A stretch of 42,465 bases of DNA, from the NCBI GenBank assembly GCA_947486405.1, contig CANKTL010000003.1, positions 1 through 42,465 of the forward strand. The letters run 5' to 3'. The position numbers and the translations under genes are program-made. Position 1 is the stretch's first letter. Each line of letters opens with the position of its first letter. Shown in pieces: positions 24,590 through 33,983 of this stretch. This DNA is from a bacterium. GTDB taxonomy: Bacteria > Margulisbacteria > Marinamargulisbacteria > CANKTL01. A model generated the notes under the pieces. That model saw only the letters and a list, made by a program, of their open reading frames with translations. It made no database searches and had not been told where the DNA came from.

Positions 24590-26429
24590 CCAGTGAAGTT
24601 GCGTCATTAATTTTTGACATGGCTTGATCTTTGTCCTCTATAAATTCATCTAATTGTAGAGGCCCCTCTCGCGTGGCTAATTGACTTATTAAACCAGTAT
24701 CCGGTTCACTTCCGGTTACGTGCGCGTCAAGGTCTGCTTGGAAGCTGGTCAGAACCTCGCCAGCTAGTTCTCTTTGACTTTGGTCTTGCAATTGTATGAA
24801 TTGCTGTCGAAGACTATCCTCGGGGCTTTCTTTAACTAAACTTGAAAACATTGCCAGGAGGGTAGTGCCCTTATTTATAGGCGGTGAAACCGGGAGGTGT
24901 GCACTTGCCGCCGTATGTCTTAACTCCTTGCTATTAAAGCTCCTTATGGCGGCCAAGAATGAGTTCTGGGTCTGTTCCCCGACCGTCGGTGAGTCTGGTC
25001 CAACTGCGCTGTCTTTTGATCCGGTGTCAGTTGATAATGCTGCCAATGAGGCACTTAAGGGTGACGCGCTTGGTTCTAGCGTTGAATCGGGTTCTTCCGA
25101 CAATAATGATGTCTGTGAACCAAGGTTGCTGTTACGACTATTAAATCCCGAATCACCAATTGGAGCTCGATCTCCATCTCCATCTCCATCTCCATCTCCA
25201 TCTCTATTTCCTGTGGTTTCGTAGGTTGTTTCATCGCTTATTTGTTGCTTTGGTCGGATTAAATCTACAATAATGCGTATTGCAAAATTGTATTCTTCAC
25301 TACCACGCTCCCCGTAGTCTGACGGGGAATTCGCAATGAAATTCTTTGCTGCGAGATGGAGTCCCTCAGTCGTTAATTCATCCGTTCTTGTAGTTGATCT
25401 AGCGGCCAGAAACTCAGCGAGGAGCTGTAAATTCTTTAAATCAGGGCGCATATGCTCCTTCCAGTTTGAGGCATTTTCTGCATCGTTTTCAAAATAGCTG
25501 CTTAAAGCCTCACCTACCTTCTCCTGAAAACTGTGTGTTGAAGGGCTGGTTGGCCGAAGGTATATAGTCACTTCTTCGTCGTCTGTTTCTGAATTAGATA
25601 ATTCGAACTCATCTTCGGTGCTGCAGAGGTCTGTGATGACAGTTCTTGCGTATGCTTTTATTTTTTTAGCTGCGTCCCCAAATTGATCCCAATTATAGTG
25701 TTCCAATAATTGGTCGAGATTGGCTTCAAATGTATCCTGGTCGGGGTCATTTTGGGTATAAAAATCATAGAGCTTTCGGTCATTGCTCAAGTGAACCTTA
25801 AGTTGATCTCGAACTTCCGTTTCTATCGTTTCAACAGTTGGAAACGTGTCTAAATCAAAGTTAAGTGAATATAGGAAACTGCCGTATGGATACTTTGTTT
25901 CTAGGTGAGTGTGCTGTTGTTGGATTTCTGTTAGCTGGTGTTTAAACGCCAAAAGGGCTTTTCTATTGCCTTTGAAACTGGAATCTTGAAGTAAAAGCGC
26001 TATTTTGGATAGCGTATCTTTAATCTCTTTTCCAAACGATGGTTGGCTTGCAGCCGAAAATAAATGGTGGAGTTCTAATGTTTTAAAAGAGGTTGTAGGC
26101 CCCAATAGAGTGCTCGCATTGTGCAGGGCATTTTTTACCCATTGTTCGATGCTCGTAGGTGGATTTTGGGGGCGATAATCTTCCATCGCTTTCTGTGCTT
26201 CTTGGTCTTTTTTGTTGGGAGTGCGCAGCTCTTCAATTTTAACCTGTAGCTTTTGAAGATGGTCTAAATAGGTGTTAGGGTACTCAGAAATAGCGGCACT
26301 CATTCCGGCCGACACTGAATACTCTGGTAGCAGTGCTAACGCTAAATTAGTGATGGCTTCGGCCCGTTTAGTGTCGTTGGCTAACTGCAATTTGAAAGAT
26401 AGTTCGAGCAGCGCGGTCATCGTGGGCAA
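24546..26429 (-). CDS. Uncharacterised helical protein with a Gly-Asp repeat
   Basis: 627 residues, no family recognised. Residues 1-375 are mostly helical and soluble; the first 35 (ALLELSFKLQLAND, AEAITNLALALLPE) look like a paired-helix repeat. Residues 385-480 are Gly/Asp/Ser/Pro-rich and probably disordered, including five GD units encoded by a hexanucleotide repeat (25171-25206). The C-terminal 140 residues are helical again. No signal peptide or membrane span. Base composition is more AT-rich than that of flanking genes. The frame starts at TTG 26429 (ATG at 26420) with no ribosome binding site and a TAG just upstream; the neighbouring short frame at 26368-26610 may be its real N-terminus, displaced by a frameshift. 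Confidence 0.6.
   Translation of the reverse strand: MPTMTALLELSFKLQLANDTKRAEAITNLALALLPEYSVSAGMSAAISEYPNTYLDHLQKLQVKIEELRTPNKKDQEAQKAMEDYRPQNPPTSIEQWVKNALHNASTLLGPTTSFKTLELHHLFSAASQPSFGKEIKDTLSKIALLLQDSSFKGNRKALLAFKHQLTEIQQQHTHLETKYPYGSFLYSLNFDLDTFPTVETIETEVRDQLKVHLSNDRKLYDFYTQNDPDQDTFEANLDQLLEHYNWDQFGDAAKKIKAYARTVITDLCSTEDEFELSNSETDDEEVTIYLRPTSPSTHSFQEKVGEALSSYFENDAENASNWKEHMRPDLKNLQLLAEFLAARSTTRTDELTTEGLHLAAKNFIANSPSDYGERGSEEYNFAIRIIVDLIRPKQQISDETTYETTGNRDGDGDGDGDGDRAPIGDSGFNSRNSNLGSQTSLLSEEPDSTLEPSASPLSASLAALSTDTGSKDSAVGPDSPTVGEQTQNSFLAAIRSFNSKELRHTAASAHLPVSPPINKGTTLLAMFSSLVKESPEDSLRQQFIQLQDQSQRELAGEVLTSFQADLDAHVTGSEPDTGLISQLATREGPLQLDEFIEDKDQAMSKINDATSLVKAYLSFRRTPPTP
25171..25206. repeat. 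Hexanucleotide tandem repeat
   Basis: Five perfect TCTCCA units (25171-25200) and a sixth with one change (TCTCTA). On the coding (minus) strand it encodes alternating Gly-Asp. Unit changes would keep the reading frame and alter the linker by two residues at a time. Confidence 0.9.
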
Positions 26430-26610
26430 TTCTTGGACGGGGTGGGGACTGGGGATCTAAAATAGATTGCCCTGGTGCCTTTCGGCTCTCGGCCAACTCA
26501 CTTGCAAGGCGCTGTTGCACTTTTGCTTTGGCCTTATCTGAGATAGATGTATTCCTATTTCCGACTAACCCGAAGCTTCGATTAAATAACGATTGCTTGG
26601 AAACATCCAT
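26368..26610 (-). CDS. Short ORF upstream of the unknown protein, possibly its frameshifted N-terminus
   Basis: 80 residues starting MDVSKQSLFNRSF. The first 60 are polar and basic (SDKAKAKVQQRLASELAES), compatible with a disordered or helical N-terminal tail; the last 20 lie in the 62-base overlap with the next frame and look like out-of-frame readthrough. No partner family is recognised. Either this is a separate small gene, or a one- or two-base indel between 26368 and 26457 has split one gene of about 690 codons. A weak GGGAA lies ten bases before the ATG. Confidence 0.4.
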   Translation of the reverse strand: MDVSKQSLFNRSFGLVGNRNTSISDKAKAKVQQRLASELAESRKAPGQSILDPQSPPRPRIAHDDRAARTIFQIAVSQRH

Positions 26611-26739
26611 GTTTCAAATTCCCATCTTGAGTCAAAAGTCGTACTTAAGAAGGTTTTTCCCGTAAACGAATGAAATTAAACACGAATGGAGCCTGGCCCT
26701 TGAACAGAGCCATACATACCAATGTGCTGGAATGACACT

Positions 26740-27657
26740 CTAAAACAGTTGCGGGGCGTGGGTATATTGTTGAAAGAGGGTGTAACGTTCTTTTAGGGCC
26801 GTTTCGGTGATGGTTTTGAGTTGATTGAGGCTAAATCCTTGAACAGTAAATGAGGATACCAAGGTGCCCGCAATGACGGCTTCTCGAAAGTCGGCTTCGG
26901 TTTTGGCCCCTTTTTTGGACAGATATCCCAAGAATGCACCGGCAAAGCTATCACCAGCGCCGGTGGGGTCAATGACTTTGCTCAACGGGAAGGCCGGTGT
27001 TACGAAATGCTGGTCTTCGGTATACATAATTGCCCCATGCTCGCCTTTTTTTACAATGACACGAGATGGCCCCATTGCAGTGACCATCGGCAGTGCTGAG
27101 ATAATATTGGATTCGCCGGTTAACAGGCGCAGTTCTTGGTCATTGATGATTAAGACATCAACTAATTTAAGTGTTTTTTTAACGGCGTCCAGCTTCGTAT
27201 CAATCCAAAAATTCATTGTGTCCAATACAACGAGTTGCGGTGTTTTAAACTGCAAAATCGCTTTTTCTTGTAGCTCGGGGTCAAAATTGGCGCAGAAGAC
27301 GAAGTTGCTGTCTTTGTGGGTATCAGGCACTTGGGGGTCAAATTCCAGTAATACGTTTAAATCGGTAGCAATGGTGATGGCCTGGGCCATATCGCCCTCG
27401 TATTTGCCTTGCCAATGGAAGGTATCCGCTTTTCCAACGACGATTCCGCTGGTGTTGATATTGTGCGTGGCAAAGTGAGCGTGGTGCTCGTCGGGAAAGT
27501 CTTTTCCGATGATGCTGATCACATTGATATCATTGGGGGAAAAAATGCGGGCCGCTGTGGCAGCATACGTGGCAGACCCGCCTAAAATGCGCTCAAAAGT
27601 GCCGTGGGGGGATTCAATACTGTCTAGGGCGACAGTGCCGATCATAGTAATGCTCAT
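26740..27657 (-). CDS. PfkB-family sugar or nucleoside kinase
   Basis: Ribokinase-fold kinase, 305 residues. N-terminal signature ITMIGTVALDSIE and GGSATYAATAARI; C-terminal PfkB signature DPTGAGDSFAGAFLGYL with the catalytic Asp in GAGD. The substrate is unknown: it is distinct from the heptose kinase at 38981. I start it at ATG 27657, which overlaps the ileS stop (ATGA) and has GGAG eight bases upstream; a longer frame exists to 27861 but that part lies inside ileS and is not PfkB-like. Expression is therefore coupled to ileS. Confidence 0.88.
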   Translation of the reverse strand: MSITMIGTVALDSIESPHGTFERILGGSATYAATAARIFSPNDINVISIIGKDFPDEHHAHFATHNINTSGIVVGKADTFHWQGKYEGDMAQAITIATDLNVLLEFDPQVPDTHKDSNFVFCANFDPELQEKAILQFKTPQLVVLDTMNFWIDTKLDAVKKTLKLVDVLIINDQELRLLTGESNIISALPMVTAMGPSRVIVKKGEHGAIMYTEDQHFVTPAFPLSKVIDPTGAGDSFAGAFLGYLSKKGAKTEADFREAVIAGTLVSSFTVQGFSLNQLKTITETALKERYTLFQQYTHAPQLF

Positions 27658-30425
27658 GCAGGTGCTCCTGGTTGGGGGATGGTGACGGGTCCGTAGCTGA
27701 CGATCGCGGTTTCGCAACGCTCGCAAATGTGGTTGTTGAGGGGTAAAACTCTCCAGCAACGCTGGCATTTGTCGCCAGTGGCCAGTTCGATTTGGTAAGA
27801 GAAAGTGTCGCCGATGGTGATATGGGCTTGGCTCACTATTAAAAGAGAGGCCCAATCGCACTCAGCCACGGGGGCGGGTAGGGTCAAGCTGATCGCGCAT
27901 TCCATAAAGCTTTTGACGCGTTTGTCATTTCGCCATTGTTCGAGTTCCTGATAGATCTTGGATTTGGTTTCCAATATACCGGCGTATTTTTCAATTAACG
28001 CGGTTTGAGGGGCTGCAAAATAAGGGGCCGGGAATTGGGTTAAATGAACACTATCCAGACGGGGGCCGGGCCAAAACTGATACGCATCTTCCATGCTAAA
28101 TACCAAAACGGGTGCTAATAATTTCATTAAACGGGAAAACAGTTCCGCCATTGCAGTTTGGGTGCTCCGGCGGTCATTTCCGGTTTTTTCACCGCAATAA
28201 AGGCGGTCTTTCACGGCGTCCATATAATGGCTACTCAAGGTGACCGCGCAAAAATCGTGAATACCGTGGGAGATGATATGGAAATCGAAGGTTTCGTAAG
28301 CGCCTTGAACTTTTTCAGATAGGGCATCCATTTCGGCCAATATCCATTGGTCCAATTCATTTAAGTTGGCACCAGGCAGCGCATCTGTTTCTGGATTGAA
28401 GTCGTAAAGATTGCTGAGCAAAAACCGAAGTGTATTTCGCACTTTGGAAAAGGCATCTTGCACTTGTTTGAGAATCGCATCGGAAATCGCGACATCGTTT
28501 TTGAAGTCGGTGGAGAGCACCCACCAGCGCAGTACATCTGCGCCCATTGTTTTGAGTACGTCTTGGGGGCTGACCACGTTACCGACGGATTTACTCATTT
28601 TTCGGCCTTTGTCATCGACCAAAAATCCGTGGGTGAGAACGGTTGTATAGGGGGACTTGCCGTTTGCCGCAAGGGAGATGAGTAACGAAGATTGGAACCA
28701 TCCGCGGTGTTGGTCGGACCCTTCGAGATAGAGGTCAGCCGGGTACGTTTGGGTGTTTAATACGCTGGCAAAACTAGAGCCGGATTCAAACCAAACGTCT
28801 AATATATCGGCTTCTTTTTTAAAGGTAGTACCGCCGCATTTTGAGCACGATAATCCGGCAAAAATCGACTCGGCGGGTTCTGAAAACCAGCCGGCAGTTC
28901 CGGATTTTTGAATCAAAGTCACTATTGCCGCGTTAAATTTACCGGTCATTTCGGGATGTTGGCATTTTTCACACTTGGCCACGGGAATGGGGATGCCCCA
29001 GCTGCGTTGGCGAGAGATGCACCAATCAGGTCGTTTTTCGAGCATGCCGCGAAGCCGTTTTTCGCCCCAGGCGGGTACCCAGTTTACTTCGTCGATTGCG
29101 TTTAATGCCGCTGAGCGAAGGGTGGTGCCGGTGTGGGCCATTGGGGTATCCATTGCGACAAACCATTGTTCGGTGGCCCGGAAAATAACGGGGTTTTTAC
29201 AGCGCCAGCAATGGGGGTAGCTGTGGGCAATGAATTGTAACTTCATCAGCTTGCCCAGAGATTCGATGTGTTGGGTAATCGGTTTGTTGGCATCAAACAC
29301 AAAGGTGCCTGGCCATTGCGTGGTTTCGTCTAAGCGGCCTTTTTCATCCACTGGCATTACAATCGGAAGGTTGTTTTGCAGTCCGGCGATATAGTCTTCT
29401 TGACCATGACCCGGCGCAATATGCACAAACCCGGTGCCATCCTCTTGCGTGACGAAATCGGCAAGGATAACGGGGGCCATGCGATCGATGAACGGGTGTG
29501 CGGTTTGCGTACCCTTTAGCTCAGAACCTAAAACGGTACCCAGTGTCTTAACGCTGGTGAGTTCAAGGGTGGCGATGGTTTTTTCTAACAACGCGGCGGC
29601 GAGAACAAAGTTGCCTTGATCTGATTGAATCACGGAATAGTTGAAATCGGGGTGGGCGGCTAAAGCCACGTTAGCGGGCAGCGTCCAGGGGGTTGTGGTC
29701 CACACTAGGAAATGTGTATCACAGGCGATTTTTTCAAGCGCAGGAGATGCGGTTTTTACCGTAAATTTCACCGTAATCGATGGCGATTTATGGTCGGCGT
29801 ATTCGATTTCAGCTTCGGCCAACGCGGTTTCGCAACTCGGGCACCAATGAATCGGTTTTCGGCCTTGATAAATCAGACCGTTTTCAGCCATTTTGCCAAA
29901 CATCTTAATGACGCCAGCTTCGTATTCGGGGTTTAGCGTTAAATAGGGCTTCTCCCAATTTCCCAAGATGCCCAGCCGTTTGAATTCGTTGCGTTGGTTG
30001 TCCACATAATCCAGCGCAAATTGTTTGCAGCGATTCCGAAACCACGCGACATCTGCCTTTTTGGATTCTTCTTTGTTCTTTTTCAGTTCTTTAATGACCT
30101 GCGTTTCAATCGGGAGTCCGTGGCAGTCCCAGCCGGGCGTGAAGTCAATTTTACTGCCCGCCATCCATGCGGCGCGGTTGACGATATCTTTCAGGATTTT
30201 GTTGAGCGCGTGGCCCATATGGATGTTGCCATTGGGGTACGGGGGTCCGTCATGAAGCGTATATGTTTTGGAAAATTCAGTTTGTTTTTGGGCCCGAAGT
30301 CCGTCTAAATTTTGGGTGGCCCATTTGGCCAAATATTCAGGTTCTTTCACCAATAAACCGGCGCGCATCGGGAATTCCGTTTGCGGTAGGTTGATGGTTT
30401 CTTTTAACGAAGTAGATTCGGACAT
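27654..30425 (-). CDS. ileS: Isoleucyl-tRNA synthetase
   Basis: 923 residues. Class I signatures: PPYPNGNIHMGHALN (HIGH box near residue 70) and KMSKSVGN. The large editing insertion is present (TTPWTLPANVALAAHP) and the C-terminus has a zinc finger CQRCWRV...CERC. The bacterial type (IleS1) is indicated by the layout. ATG 30425 gives the standard N-terminus (LKETINLPQTEFPMR); a longer frame to 30461 would include the promoter. TATACT ends seven bases before the ATG, so the mRNA should be leaderless. Drives the PfkB kinase downstream. Confidence 0.97.
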   Translation of the reverse strand: MSESTSLKETINLPQTEFPMRAGLLVKEPEYLAKWATQNLDGLRAQKQTEFSKTYTLHDGPPYPNGNIHMGHALNKILKDIVNRAAWMAGSKIDFTPGWDCHGLPIETQVIKELKKNKEESKKADVAWFRNRCKQFALDYVDNQRNEFKRLGILGNWEKPYLTLNPEYEAGVIKMFGKMAENGLIYQGRKPIHWCPSCETALAEAEIEYADHKSPSITVKFTVKTASPALEKIACDTHFLVWTTTPWTLPANVALAAHPDFNYSVIQSDQGNFVLAAALLEKTIATLELTSVKTLGTVLGSELKGTQTAHPFIDRMAPVILADFVTQEDGTGFVHIAPGHGQEDYIAGLQNNLPIVMPVDEKGRLDETTQWPGTFVFDANKPITQHIESLGKLMKLQFIAHSYPHCWRCKNPVIFRATEQWFVAMDTPMAHTGTTLRSAALNAIDEVNWVPAWGEKRLRGMLEKRPDWCISRQRSWGIPIPVAKCEKCQHPEMTGKFNAAIVTLIQKSGTAGWFSEPAESIFAGLSCSKCGGTTFKKEADILDVWFESGSSFASVLNTQTYPADLYLEGSDQHRGWFQSSLLISLAANGKSPYTTVLTHGFLVDDKGRKMSKSVGNVVSPQDVLKTMGADVLRWWVLSTDFKNDVAISDAILKQVQDAFSKVRNTLRFLLSNLYDFNPETDALPGANLNELDQWILAEMDALSEKVQGAYETFDFHIISHGIHDFCAVTLSSHYMDAVKDRLYCGEKTGNDRRSTQTAMAELFSRLMKLLAPVLVFSMEDAYQFWPGPRLDSVHLTQFPAPYFAAPQTALIEKYAGILETKSKIYQELEQWRNDKRVKSFMECAISLTLPAPVAECDWASLLIVSQAHITIGDTFSYQIELATGDKCQRCWRVLPLNNHICERCETAIVSYGPVTIPQPGAPA

Positions 30426-30432
30426 TTTTAGT

Positions 30433-30461
30433 AGTATATGAAAAACGTGCGGAAAGGCCAA
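30433..30461 (-). promoter_or_regulatory. ileS promoter
   Basis: Minus strand: TTGGCC (30461-30456), 17 bp, TATACT (30438-30433). The transcription start would fall at about 30426, next to ATG 30425. No ribosome binding site precedes the gene. Confidence 0.65.
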
Positions 30462-30477
30462 GTTCTGGAATATAAAA

Positions 30478-30507
30478 TGGACGCATCCTTAACTTGTGGG
30501 TTATAAA
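30478..30507 (+). promoter_or_regulatory. Promoter of the peptide ABC transporter operon
   Basis: TGGACG (30478-30483), 18 bp, TATAAA (30502-30507). The start of transcription is expected near 30514, at most two bases from ATG 30516, so the mRNA is nearly or fully leaderless. Confidence 0.55.
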
Positions 30508-30515
30508 TTGAATCT

Positions 30516-32102
30516 ATGATCTTTTCAAAGCGGATGGCCGGATTTTTAGCTGCGGCCACAGTGGTTTTTCTGGGGCTTTTTGGGTGTAGTAAGTCCAATT
30601 CCAATGACCACACTTTGACGTTGAGTTTGGCGGGTGAGCCAACCGTTTTAAATCCCATTTTATCGACTGATACCGGCTCTTCGACGGTCCAAAGCTTTGT
30701 TTTTAATGGCCTGTTGAAGGTCAATGAGAATTTGCAGTTTGAGCCGGATTTAGCCGAATCTTATACCGTGAGTTCGGATGGATTGATCTATACATTTCGC
30801 CTTAAAAAAGGGGTGAAGTGGCAGGATGGAAAGCCATTTACGTCGGCAGATGTTTTATTCACATTCGAACGCCTACTGGATCCTAAAACCAAAACAGTTC
30901 GACGCAGTAGCTATGTGATTGATGAAGTCCCGATTGTATTTAAAGCCCCCGATGACTACACATTTCAAGCGACCCTTCCAAAGCCGTTTGCACCCGCCCT
31001 TGCGAGCCTGGCCACTGATATTCTGCCCAAGCATTTACTCGATGGCCAAGATATCAATACTGCCACATTTAATCGGCAACCAGTCGGTACAGGGCCCTTT
31101 AAGCTGACCAAATGGCAGGCGGGTGCATTTTTGAAATTGGATCGAAATCCCACATATTTTGGAACGGCCCCTAAACTCAACTCTGTGATTTTAAAAATTA
31201 TTCCCAATGAAGTAACGGCGTTGGCGGCATTTGAACGGGGTGAGCTAGATATGGTGGGTGTTCCGATTAAGGACATTCAACGCATCAGCCAGAAAGAAAA
31301 GACGCGAATTTTGCGCTATTACCCCCTGCAATATGATTATTTAAGTTTCAATTTGAAAAATGCGTTATTTAAAGATGTAAAGGTGCGTAAAGCCATCGCG
31401 TACGCAATCAACAAGCCTGCATTGGTTAAAGGGGTGTTGCAAGGCTACGGCACGCAGGTGGATATTCCCGAAAGTCCGTCGATGTGGACGTACCCTAAAA
31501 AACTGGGGTTTGAGGCGTACACATATCAGCCTGAGACAGCCAAAAAACTCTTGGCCGAGGTCGGATTTAAGCCTGGCAACGACGGAATATTGGTCAAAGG
31601 TAACCAACGATTTGAATTTACGGTCATTACACGTGCCGGGAATAAAGACCGAGAAAAAGCAGCTCAGATTCTTCAGAAATATTTGGCCGATGTGGGCATT
31701 AAAATGAATATCCAGTCGATGGAATGGGGTGCAATGTTGCAGCGTGTGAATGCGCCCACGGATCCCAAGCCGTTTGATGCTGTAGTGCTGGGATGGTTTA
31801 GCGGGATTGAGCCGGATTCTTACTCGATCTGGCATTCCTCGCAATATCCGAATGGGTTTAACTTTGTGGCCTATTCGAACCCGAAAGTAGATACCTGGCT
31901 GGCGCAGGCCAGAACGACGGTAGATCGGGGTGCCAGAAAGACAATTTACCAATTGATTTATAACGAAATTGGGCGTGAAGTACCCTATATCTTCTTATAT
32001 GTGCCCGAATCGGTTACTGCGGTGCACGACGGGGTAACGGGGTTATCAAAACCAGGTCCGGCCGGGTTGATGGTCCATATTGAATCAGTGGACGTTGAAT
32101 AG
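30516..32102 (+). CDS. Peptide ABC transporter substrate-binding lipoprotein
   Basis: Family 5 extracellular solute-binding protein, 528 residues. A lipoprotein signal occupies residues 1-24 (basic SKR, hydrophobic stretch, lipobox LFGC with Cys 24). Family motifs: GEPTVLNPILS, FEPDLAESYTVSSDGLIYTFRLKKG (core DLAESY), GVKWQDGKPFTSADVLFTFER and KPFAPALASLA. It would capture oligo- or dipeptides in the periplasm for the permeases that follow. I keep the ATG at 30516 because it provides the positive charges a signal peptide needs. First gene of a four-gene operon. Confidence 0.93.
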   Translation: MIFSKRMAGFLAAATVVFLGLFGCSKSNSNDHTLTLSLAGEPTVLNPILSTDTGSSTVQSFVFNGLLKVNENLQFEPDLAESYTVSSDGLIYTFRLKKGVKWQDGKPFTSADVLFTFERLLDPKTKTVRRSSYVIDEVPIVFKAPDDYTFQATLPKPFAPALASLATDILPKHLLDGQDINTATFNRQPVGTGPFKLTKWQAGAFLKLDRNPTYFGTAPKLNSVILKIIPNEVTALAAFERGELDMVGVPIKDIQRISQKEKTRILRYYPLQYDYLSFNLKNALFKDVKVRKAIAYAINKPALVKGVLQGYGTQVDIPESPSMWTYPKKLGFEAYTYQPETAKKLLAEVGFKPGNDGILVKGNQRFEFTVITRAGNKDREKAAQILQKYLADVGIKMNIQSMEWGAMLQRVNAPTDPKPFDAVVLGWFSGIEPDSYSIWHSSQYPNGFNFVAYSNPKVDTWLAQARTTVDRGARKTIYQLIYNEIGREVPYIFLYVPESVTAVHDGVTGLSKPGPAGLMVHIESVDVE

Positions 32103-33144
32103 CGAGTTCCCTTCGATACCACCCATTGGCAAGCGTCGATTTTTTTGGAATCGGGGCGTTGCACTTGTTCGATTCTTTTGGTCGCCCTTTGCGAGGCGTA
32201 TTTATATTTCGTTTGGGGTTTTGATCGCGGTATCGGCCGTTTCGTTTTCGGTGATGAAGCTGGCCCCGGGCGATCCAGCGTCGTTTTTGATGGACCCTCA
32301 GATGAAACCAGAGGCCCGCGAGCAATTTCGGCGGGATTGGGGGTTGGACGAGCCTATTCCGTTGCAGTACGCAAAATGGCTAAATCAGGCTGTGAATGGC
32401 AACTTGGGGTATTCACTGATTTCCCACCAACCCGTATCGGATGCAATTGCCGATCGGCTTCCTGCCACCTTGCTGTTGATGGGCGTTTCTTTTGCCTTAA
32501 TTCTGATTATTTCACTCCCGCTGGGCGTATGGTCCGGGGCCAAAAAAGGTTCTGTGTTTGATCGCATTACAATGCTGACCTCCTTCGTGGGATTTTCGAT
32601 TCCCACGTTCTGGCTGGGCCTGGTTTTGATCCTGATTTTCTCCGTGAAACTAAATTGGCTGCCGACCTCTGGTATGCAGGATCCGATGCTGACCGATGCG
32701 GCCTTGCCTCAAAAAATTGCGGACATCGCCAAGCATATGGTATTACCGGTGCTGACTATCGTGATCGGTGGATTGGCGGGACTGACGCGCTACCATCGCT
32801 TTGGTACTATTCAAGTTCTTTCTCAAGAATATATTTTGGCGGCGCGGGCCCGTGGTATTCCGGAATGGCGGATTTTGTATATTCACGCGCTTAAAAATGC
32901 CGCATTGCCGTTGATTACAATTATGGGCATTCAGCTCCCAGCGTTGGTGGGCGGCTCGTTTGTGATTGAATCGATTTTTGGATGGCCCGGCTTGGGGCAG
33001 CTGGGTATTTCGGCGGTGTTTGCCCGGGATTATCCGATTTTGATGGGGATTTTGATGATGTCTTCGATGTTGATTGTGGTGGGTAATTTGGCGGCGGATT
33101 TTTGCTATGCCAAAGTCGATCCCCGGATTCGGACGCGCATATGA
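32080..33144 (+). CDS. Peptide ABC transporter permease, DppB/OppB type
   Basis: Inner-membrane permease, 354 residues or slightly fewer. First membrane helix at about 40-62, then APGDPASFLMDP, a large periplasmic loop and five more helices. The cytoplasmic coupling motif is EYILAARARGIPEWRILYIHALKNA (core EYILAARARG). DP-rich C-terminus (KVDPRIRTRI). The frame opens at TTG 32080 inside the binding-protein gene; TTG 32095 is equally possible and no ribosome binding site is evident. The stop overlaps the next start as ATGA. Confidence 0.92.
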   Translation: MNQWTLNSEFPSIPPIGKRRFFWNRGVALVRFFWSPFARRIYISFGVLIAVSAVSFSVMKLAPGDPASFLMDPQMKPEAREQFRRDWGLDEPIPLQYAKWLNQAVNGNLGYSLISHQPVSDAIADRLPATLLLMGVSFALILIISLPLGVWSGAKKGSVFDRITMLTSFVGFSIPTFWLGLVLILIFSVKLNWLPTSGMQDPMLTDAALPQKIADIAKHMVLPVLTIVIGGLAGLTRYHRFGTIQVLSQEYILAARARGIPEWRILYIHALKNAALPLITIMGIQLPALVGGSFVIESIFGWPGLGQLGISAVFARDYPILMGILMMSSMLIVVGNLAADFCYAKVDPRIRTRI

Positions 33145-33983
33145 AGCCGCTGCAGTTGTTTTGGCGGAATTGGCAAAATCGAGTCGCTGTTTATTTTTTG
33201 GCAGTGGTAATGGTGATATCGGCCGGTTCGAAGTTTATTGCTGCAATCGATCCTAATTATTTTGATCCCGCGCATATCTATCCGGTGGCCCCCAACGCCC
33301 ACCATTGGTTGGGTACAGATGACATGGGCCGAGACATTTTATTTCGTTTGATTGCGGGAGCGCAGGTGTCATTTAGCATCGCGATAATGGCCGTTGGCAT
33401 TTCGATTGGCGTGGGCGTTATTTTGGGCCTAATCGCCGGGTATTGGGGCGGATGGATTGATGCTTGTTTGATGCGAATTGTGGACTTTTTAATGGCGATT
33501 CCAACTATTTTTTTGATTTTGGTGATTCAGTCTATTTTGAATCCGAATATTGTGACGGTGATGGTGGTCATCGGGCTGACCTCATGGATGGACGTGTGCC
33601 GTATGGTACGCGCTGAAGTGATGAGTATAAAGGAACGGCCCTTTGTGCTGGCCGCACAGGCCCGGGGAATTCGGGGGTTGCGCCTGATTCTGGTTCATAT
33701 TTTCCCACACACCTTGAGTCCGGTTATCGTGGCCGCGACATTGGGTCTGGGGGGCGCCATTTTAACGGAATCGGTAATCAGCTTTTTGGGCCTGGGGGTT
33801 CAACCTCCCTATGCCTCTTGGGGGAATATGTTGGAAAATAGTCTCGCCTATATGAACGATGCCCCGTGGATGATATTATCGCCTGGCATTATGATTACGA
33901 TGACCGTTCTGGTTCTTAACGTTATTGGCGACGGTTTGCGCGCCTCACTCAATCCCAAGGAAAACTATGTTAAAAGTTCGTGA
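33141..33983 (+). CDS. Peptide ABC transporter permease, DppC/OppC type
   Basis: 280 residues, starting at ATG 33141 in the ATGA overlap with the preceding permease. One N-terminal membrane helix, then the family motif HHWLGTDDMGRDILFRLIAGAQVS (core GTDDMGRD), five further helices, and the coupling motif FVLAAQARGIRGLRLILVHIFPHT (core AAQARG). SFLGLGVQPPYASWGNML is typical of DppC. Forms the heterodimeric pore with the upstream permease. Overlaps the ATPase gene by 17 bases. Confidence 0.93.
   Translation: MKPLQLFWRNWQNRVAVYFLAVVMVISAGSKFIAAIDPNYFDPAHIYPVAPNAHHWLGTDDMGRDILFRLIAGAQVSFSIAIMAVGISIGVGVILGLIAGYWGGWIDACLMRIVDFLMAIPTIFLILVIQSILNPNIVTVMVVIGLTSWMDVCRMVRAEVMSIKERPFVLAAQARGIRGLRLILVHIFPHTLSPVIVAATLGLGGAILTESVISFLGLGVQPPYASWGNMLENSLAYMNDAPWMILSPGIMITMTVLVLNVIGDGLRASLNPKENYVKSS

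Noticed and set aside
27658-27861. N-terminal extension of the PfkB kinase
   Set aside because: It lies wholly inside ileS, is rich in Arg and His and unlike any PfkB protein; ATG 27657 has a ribosome binding site.
30426-30461. Longer ileS start
   Set aside because: The extension covers the -10 and -35 boxes and is not part of IleS proteins.
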